DNA of 9,751 nt from Thermoproteota archaeon (GTDB lineage Archaea > Thermoproteota > Thermoprotei_A > Sulfolobales > Pyrodictiaceae): contig JAADFC010000045.1 of assembly GCA_013153105.1 (NCBI GenBank), positions 1 to 9,751 on the forward strand, written 5' to 3'. How positions within the stretch are numbered: position 1 is the stretch's first letter; every line of letters begins with the position of its first letter. Under the pieces are notes generated by a model that saw only the letters and a list, made by a program, of their open reading frames with translations, was not told where the DNA came from and did not search any database. The position numbers were made by a program, and so were the translations under genes. Positions 6,277 through 9,751 of this stretch are shown piece by piece.

Positions 6277-6372
6277 ATGCTCTCAGCCTCTCTTTTCCGG
6301 CCTGCTGTGGGCTGGCGGCTGTGCCGGGTGGCGGGCAGGTTGCCGTCTGGGGCTGCTGTTGGCCCGGTTTGC

Positions 6373-7713
6373 GTGTTTGAGTGGCGCTATGGCAGCCTTG
6401 AGATGAGGCGGCTGCTCTCCAGGGAGAACCTTGTCGATGCTATGAAGCTTGTCGAGGTTGCGCTGGTGGAGGTGCTGGAGGAGCTTGGCGTGGCGCCTCG
6501 GGGGGTCGCTGGGCGGGTGGAGGAGGCTGCCGCGTCTGTCTCGGCCTCGGAGGTTTATGAGAGGGAGCGTGTCACCGGCCATGATGTGGCCGCGCTTGTC
6601 GAGTTGATCGCGGAGCGTGCGGGGCCGGAGGCGGCGCGTTGGGTTCACTACGGGTTGACCAGCAACGATGTTGTCGACACTGCTTGGGCTCTCGTGTTGA
6701 GGGATGCGCTGGACCTGCTCGTCGAGAGGCTCGACGCCATTGTGGAGAGGCTCTCGCGGCTGGCCAGGGAGACGCGGGGCGTGGTGATGGCGGGGAGGAC
6801 TCATGGGCAGCACGCGGTGCCCATAACCCTCGGGTTTAAGCTGGCGAACTACGTGTATGAGCTTGCGAGGAGCATGGAGAGGCTCTGCCAGCTCCGCCCG
6901 AGGCTGCTCCGCGCCAAGCTGGGCGGCGCCGTGGGGACTATGGCTGCGTGGGGCGGGCGGGGGCTGGAGATTCGGAGGAGGCTGGCTGAGAAGCTTGGGC
7001 TGCCGGTGCACCCCGTCTCGACGCAGGTCGCCCCCCGCGACGGCTTGGCGGAGCTGGCCTCGGCGCTGGCGATCCTTGCTGGCCAGCTTGATAGGCTGGC
7101 GGTGGAGGTTAGGGAGCTGGCGCGGCCGGAGATAGGCGAGGTCTGGGAGGACCGTGGCGGGGCTGTTGGGAGCAGTGCGATGCCGCAGAAGGCGAACCCG
7201 GTGACGGCTGAGAGGGTGAGCGGGCTGGCGAGGGTGGCTAGGAGCCTGGTGCACGGGTTCCTTGAGAACATAGTGCTGTGGCACGAGAGGGACCTCTCTA
7301 ACAGCAGCGCGGAGCGGGTCCTCGTCCCCCACCTGCTGCTCACGCTGGACCAGATGCTCCTCGACACGCTCTCCCTGCTGGACCGGCTGCGGTACAGCCC
7401 GGAGAGGATGAGGGAGAACATGGAGCGCACCATGTACACCGTGTTGACGGAGAAGCTGCTCTACATGCTCATAGACGCCGGGCTGCCGCGGCCGGAGGCC
7501 TACAGGCTGGCCCGCGAGGCTGCGAGGAGGGCGCTGGAGGCCGGGGTGCCCCTCTGGGAGGCCGCGGCCTCGATGCCCGAGGTGGCCTCGAGGATACCCG
7601 CCGGGAGGCTCCGCGAGGAGCTGGCGCCGGAGAGGTACCTGGGCCAGGCGGAGGCACTCGTGGAGGAGGCTATCCGCTACGCGGAGAGGGTCCGCGGCGG
7701 CTGCGGCTGCTGA
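6373..7713 (+). CDS. purB: Adenylosuccinate lyase
   Basis: 446 residues from GTG 6373, a normal archaeal length. The enzyme releases fumarate from adenylosuccinate (to AMP) and from SAICAR in purine synthesis, as a cytosolic homotetramer. The fumarase/aspartase-fold motifs are intact: EWRYGSLEM at 3-11 (Arg and Tyr contact substrate phosphate in the family), HYGLTSNDVVDTA with H92, GRTHGQHAVP with the catalytic His144, and the signature GSSAMPQKANP at 266-276 carrying the mobile-loop serine. The frame is open back to TTG 6160, but those 71 extra residues do not resemble lyase sequence, and 6160 lies directly beside the TATA-like element. GTG 6373 is the last start that keeps the RY motif. No clear ribosome binding site precedes it. 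The next start, ATG 6403, would lose the substrate-binding residues. Its 3' end overlaps the convergent methyltransferase gene by 44 nt. Confidence 0.93.
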   Translation: MFEWRYGSLEMRRLLSRENLVDAMKLVEVALVEVLEELGVAPRGVAGRVEEAAASVSASEVYERERVTGHDVAALVELIAERAGPEAARWVHYGLTSNDVVDTAWALVLRDALDLLVERLDAIVERLSRLARETRGVVMAGRTHGQHAVPITLGFKLANYVYELARSMERLCQLRPRLLRAKLGGAVGTMAAWGGRGLEIRRRLAEKLGLPVHPVSTQVAPRDGLAELASALAILAGQLDRLAVEVRELARPEIGEVWEDRGGAVGSSAMPQKANPVTAERVSGLARVARSLVHGFLENIVLWHERDLSNSSAERVLVPHLLLTLDQMLLDTLSLLDRLRYSPERMRENMERTMYTVLTEKLLYMLIDAGLPRPEAYRLAREAARRALEAGVPLWEAAASMPEVASRIPAGRLREELAPERYLGQAEALVEEAIRYAERVRGGCGC

Positions 7714-8290
7714 CTCCCCGCCCAGCCTGGGGGCACCCGGCGGGGCAGCGGGCGAGAGCGTGGAGCCACGCGTTGTAGCAGCATAGCCTCTCGCCCAGCG
7801 CGGCGTGGCGCTGGTCGCTGAGCCCTATCACGTAGACGTGGATGGTGCGGAGTATGTCGCCCTCGTCGCGGAGCCTCCGCGTGTAGAGCGGGGTCCAGCC
7901 GGGCACGGGGAAGTCCAGCGTCACAACCCTCGCGCCGGGCCTTAGCTCCCTCTCAAGCTTCGGCCTCAGCCTCTCGTTTATGCTCGCGTAGAGGTAGAGG
8001 TAGACCACTGTGGCGCCCTCGAGGCTCACCCTGAAGAAGTCCCCCTCGACTATCTCCACCCGGTCCTCCACCCTGTACATCCTCGCGTAGGCCCTCGAGG
8101 CCTCCACGAGGACTGGGTCTATCTCGACGCCCACCGCCCTGCCGACACAGTAGTCCCTCGCAGCTATCACCACTGCCCTCCCGTCCCCGCTCCCCAGGTC
8201 GTAGAGGGTGTCGCACGGCCCCACCCACGCAGCCTCAAGCGCCGCCCGGACCGCGCTGAGGGGCGCGGGGATGTAGGGCGCCACCCTCAC
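7670..8290 (-). CDS. aKMT-like SAM-dependent (protein-lysine) methyltransferase
   Basis: About 206 residues from GTG 8290. The first ~160 follow the small archaeal lysine methyltransferase described in Sulfolobus (aKMT, DOT1-like Rossmann fold). An APYIPAP N-terminus precedes SAM motif I YDLGSGDGR (about 30-38), the acidic residue in GVEID (about 54-58) and EGDFF (about 82-86). Then come ATVVYLYLYASINERLRPKL, LRPGARVVTLDFPVPGW, and an ending HVYVIGLSDQ. aKMT broadly methylates surface lysines of crenarchaeal proteins; the substrate here is inferred. GTG 8290 overlaps the vapC TGA as GTGA, a translational-coupling arrangement. GTG 8317 and GTG 8284 are alternatives; 8284 has GGGGAGGGG 5 nt upstream. 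Beyond the core there is a 46-residue Cys/Arg-rich tail, and the last 44 nt are antisense to the purB end. The tail is absent from the Sulfolobus enzyme as I remember it. Confidence 0.82.
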   Translation of the reverse strand: MRVAPYIPAPLSAVRAALEAAWVGPCDTLYDLGSGDGRAVVIAARDYCVGRAVGVEIDPVLVEASRAYARMYRVEDRVEIVEGDFFRVSLEGATVVYLYLYASINERLRPKLERELRPGARVVTLDFPVPGWTPLYTRRLRDEGDILRTIHVYVIGLSDQRHAALGERLCCYNAWLHALARCPAGCPQAGRGVSSRSRRGPSPRSG

Positions 8291-8709
8291 CCCTCCCCGA
8301 GGCTCCCCCCGCGGCACCAGTCCAGCACCCCCAGCCCCCGGACCCTGCCGAAGTGGCGGACGTTGCAGGTCGCCACCCTGCAGCCCCGGGAGACGGCTAT
8401 AGCCGCTATGAGGAGGTCCCTCACCTCCAGGGGTCTGCCCTCGGCCTCGAGCCTGGCCTGCTCCTCCGCCGCCAGCCTAGCCGCCCCCGCGTCGAGGGGG
8501 AGAACCTCGAGCAGCAGCTCAAGCTCCCGCACCGCCTCCACGTGCCTGCGGCCGCGGCGGAGCGCGCCCCGGTAGAGCTCGTAGAGGTTCACCACCGTGG
8601 TAGCCAGCTCCTCCCCCTCCCTCTCCAGCGTCTCCACGAACGCCACTGCCCGCTCCATGCCGCGGAGGAGCGCTATCAGGAGGTCGCTGTCGAGGACTAT
8701 GCACGCCAT
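8287..8709 (-). CDS. vapC: VapC-type PIN-domain ribonuclease toxin
   Basis: 140 residues from ATG 8709, normal VapC length. PIN acidic residues are in place: D7 (with D9) in IVLDSDLLIALL, E44 in NLYELYRG, D98 in EVRDLLIAAIAV. The late motif reads TCNVRHF with N116 and His119 where many PIN domains have an Asp (TxNxxDF), a common variant. VapC toxins are Mg-dependent endoribonucleases cutting tRNA, rRNA or mRNA; the target here cannot be told. The gene overlaps vapB by 13 nt and the methyltransferase start by 4 nt (GTGA), so the three are probably one leftward transcript. Such pairs are abundant in hyperthermophilic crenarchaea. Confidence 0.92.
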   Translation of the reverse strand: MACIVLDSDLLIALLRGMERAVAFVETLEREGEELATTVVNLYELYRGALRRGRRHVEAVRELELLLEVLPLDAGAARLAAEEQARLEAEGRPLEVRDLLIAAIAVSRGCRVATCNVRHFGRVRGLGVLDWCRGGSLGEG

Positions 8710-8921
8710 CCCCTGCCCAGCTCCCTCCGAGCCTCCTCGAGCATCCGCCTAGCCTCCTCCTCGCCCACATCCCCCCAGGCGCCGGCGAGGCTGGACAGCC
8801 TCCGCCTCCTCTCCGCCTCACGCACCAGCCTGAGGATGAGCTGCGAGAAGCTCTCCCCCTCCCTCTTCAGCCTCCGGAGCGCCTGGTAGGCCTCCTCGGA
8901 CACGGTTATCGTCCGCGCCAC
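8697..8921 (-). CDS. vapB: VapB-family antitoxin
   Basis: 74 residues from GTG 8921. The N-terminus TITVSEEAYQALRRLKREG followed by ESFSQLILRLVRE is the conserved DNA-binding segment of the archaeal VAPB_antitox (DUF217) family. A charged C-terminal helix (GEEEARRMLEEARRELGRG) would wrap the VapC PIN domain. The antitoxin neutralises VapC and represses its own promoter in known systems. The GTG start lies about 20 nt downstream of the expected initiation site from the GTTTAAAC element (8961-8968). Its end overlaps vapC by 13 nt, which fits coupled translation. Confidence 0.9.
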   Translation of the reverse strand: MARTITVSEEAYQALRRLKREGESFSQLILRLVREAERRRRLSSLAGAWGDVGEEEARRMLEEARRELGRGWRA

Positions 8922-8958
8922 CGCACCCCGCCCCGGCAGCTCCTCCGGGGCGGAGGCT

Positions 8959-8970
8959 GCGTTTAAACGC
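8959..8970. promoter_or_regulatory. Palindromic divergent promoter/operator GCGTTTAAACGC
   Basis: A perfect 12-bp palindrome between vapB (leftward) and the small helical gene (rightward). Its symmetric GTTTAAAC core (8961-8968) can act as a TATA element both ways: leftward initiation near 8938, rightward near 8990-8993, coinciding with the GTG at 8990 (leaderless mRNA). A symmetric site is also what a dimeric VapB would bind. Two tandem heptamers, GGTTAAA and GGTTAAG (8973-8986), lie just right of it. Confidence 0.55.
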
Positions 8971-8989
8971 GCGGTTAAAGGTTAAGCAC

Positions 8990-9340
8990 GTGGAGGGGTG
9001 CGGCGCAGCGTTGGGGGAGCCCCTGGGCGGGCCCGTGGAGAGGCTGGAGAGGATAAGGGAGCTGGTGCTGGAGGCCCTCTCGCTGCTCAGGGAGGCTTGT
9101 AGGAGCGTCTGCGCCAGGGAGAGCTGCGAGAGGCTCGAGGACCCCGTGGCGGCGGCGATGGACGAGGCGGAGGAGGCGGCGAGGCTGGGGGCGCCGTGGC
9201 TCAGGCTGCAGAGCCTCCAGCAGGCGGCGAGGATGCTCGAGGAGGAGGCATCGAGGCTCGAGGCGGCGGGCTGCGTGGAGGAGGCGGGGCTGCTCAGGGA
9301 GGCGGCGAGGAGGCTCTACATGGCCGACGCGCTGGCCTAG
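8990..9340 (+). CDS. Small all-helical protein of unknown function
   Basis: 116 residues from GTG 8990. I do not recognise a family. The sequence is almost wholly amphipathic helix: VERLERIRELVLEALSLLREA (about 16-36), then a Cys-containing turn with C37, C41 and C45 (CRSVCARESC), then long Ala/Glu/Arg-rich helices from about 50 to 113 (PVAAAMDEAEEAARLG and SLQQAARMLEEEASRLEAAG), suggesting a helical bundle or coiled coil. Its own promoter is the palindrome at 8959-8970, which would make a leaderless transcript starting at or next to the GTG. It is divergent from vapB, and its TAG stop shares CTAG with the convergent oxidoreductase. Compositional bias could make a non-coding frame look helical, but the leaderless promoter and neat stop overlap favour a real gene. 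Confidence 0.65.
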   Translation: MEGCGAALGEPLGGPVERLERIRELVLEALSLLREACRSVCARESCERLEDPVAAAMDEAEEAARLGAPWLRLQSLQQAARMLEEEASRLEAAGCVEEAGLLREAARRLYMADALA

Positions 9341-9751
9341 ATGACGAGCTTCTCCTCCTCCACCCTCCTCCCCCGCAGCCCCAGCCACTCCACCCTGAAC
9401 CTCTCCCCGCCGTACAGCTCCGCCCACTCCCTCCCCAGCGCCGCGGCGGCGGCTATCCTGCCTATCGCGTCGGCCTTCATTATCCCGCTCCCGCTGGTCC
9501 CCCCGGCGGCGACCAGCCCCGGGACAGAGTGTACCACGGGCTGCGAGTCTATGCTGATATCGTAGAACCCCGCCCAGCCCGTCTCGGCCCTCAGGCCGCC
9601 GAGCCTGGGCAGGTACGCCCTTATCACCGGGAGGAGGCCGTACTCGTAGAACCACGGCTCCGGCCTGGGCTCGGGCTCCCAGCTGAAGGGCCTGCCGAGG
9701 TGGTCGCTGGCCCCCGTCCAGAACGCGGCCTCCTCCGGCACAGGCCGCAGG
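9337..9751 (-). CDS. C-terminal part of a DAO-type FAD-dependent oxidoreductase (runs off right edge)
   Basis: An open leftward frame from the window edge to TAG at 9339-9337, about 137 residues. The GTG at 9741 is in frame but has open codons upstream, so the true start lies outside. The fragment matches the C-terminal part of the D-amino acid oxidase/glycine-sarcosine oxidase superfamily: an ETGWAGFYDISIDSQPVVHSV strand block, then VPGLVAAGGTSGSGIMKADAIGRIAA, the second FAD-contacting glycine-rich loop and helix. The substrate cannot be inferred without the N-terminal half. The last ~30 residues (RFRVEWLGLRGRRVEEEKLVI end) are a charged tail. Its stop overlaps the convergent small helical gene by 4 nt. 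Confidence 0.85.
   Translation of the reverse strand, partial: LRPVPEEAAFWTGASDHLGRPFSWEPEPRPEPWFYEYGLLPVIRAYLPRLGGLRAETGWAGFYDISIDSQPVVHSVPGLVAAGGTSGSGIMKADAIGRIAAAAALGREWAELYGGERFRVEWLGLRGRRVEEEKLVI

Larger units (their letters stand above)
6102..6372. other. Intergenic region between csx1 and purB
   Basis: About 270 nt. It holds the csx1 ribosome binding site and TATA element near the left end and the 6259-6276 hairpin near the middle. CTCTTTTCC at about 6290-6298 is a poor TATA candidate closer to purB. The stretch stays open in the purB frame but has no recognisable protein similarity. No tRNA, C/D-box (no TGATGA/CTGA pairing) or CRISPR repeat was seen. Confidence 0.4.

Noticed and set aside
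6180..6300. Possible Met-type tRNA around CTCAT at 6265-6269
   Set aside because: The stem closes to a 4-nt loop rather than 7, no T-arm GGTTCRA sequence or matching acceptor stem is found on either strand.
6283..7332. Leftward open frame (349 codons) antisense to purB
   Set aside because: Composition (Pro/His/Arg/Gln) is typical of a high-GC antisense shadow; purB motifs lie in the opposite frame.
8317..8317. GTG 8317 as methyltransferase start
   Set aside because: It would overlap vapC by 31 nt and adds a Gly/Arg/Pro segment not found in the family; GTG 8290 or 8284 fits better, though not excluded.
1..9751. CRISPR array near csx1
   Set aside because: No direct repeats of 24-37 nt at regular spacing were seen, and no cas1, cas2 or cas10-like frame is present.
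1..9751. Insertion sequence or integrated element
   Set aside because: No transposase, integrase or terminal inverted repeats were recognised; PaREP1 genes are repeated families but not transposons in themselves.

Overview
The window looks like a piece of a GC-rich hyperthermophilic crenarchaeal chromosome, possibly Desulfurococcales or Pyrodictiaceae. This placement is inferred from four things. GTG and TTG starts are common. Arginine is mostly AGG and isoleucine mostly ATA. Promoters are archaeal TATA boxes with very short leaders. The gene content is typical: PaREP1, DUF114/SDH protease, an aKMT-like methyltransferase, VapBC and an HTH-phosphoribosyltransferase. Packing is tight and most open antisense frames are high-GC shadows.

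Layout. The left edge holds the 5' end of a leftward gene resembling archaeal DUF3782/PD-(D/E)XK-type proteins (1-125), then a leftward HTH-phosphoribosyltransferase regulator of the PRK02277/GfcR type (187-912/960). Divergent from it is a Tat-exported BMP-family substrate-binding protein (1132-2529). A membrane-anchored Clp-fold serine protease (2631-3557) follows and converges on a small cupin (3570-3914). Next comes a defence-like pair: a PaREP1 protein (4075-4563) meets an orphan CARF-HEPN ribonuclease, Csx1 (4560-6101), tail to tail, with both stops inside one CTAG. Adenylosuccinate lyase purB (real start probably 6373, end 7713) converges on a leftward overlapping cassette vapB-vapC-methyltransferase (8921 down to 7670). 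A small helical protein of unknown function (8990-9340) diverges from vapB across a palindromic promoter. It again shares a CTAG stop with the 3' part of a FAD-dependent oxidoreductase that runs off the right edge (9337-9751).

Themes. (1) Purine/nucleoside-related functions: HTH-PRTase, BMP nucleoside-type receptor and purB. A shared role is inference only. (2) Stress and defence RNases: Csx1, VapC and possibly PaREP1, all without a CRISPR array or type III effector genes in the window. (3) Extreme tail-to-tail compaction: three convergent pairs overlap by 4, 44 and 4 nt and a fourth is 12 nt apart, so 3' ends there must be antisense to neighbours. The most distinctive items are the Csx1/PaREP1 pair and the apparently coupled VapBC-lysine methyltransferase operon.
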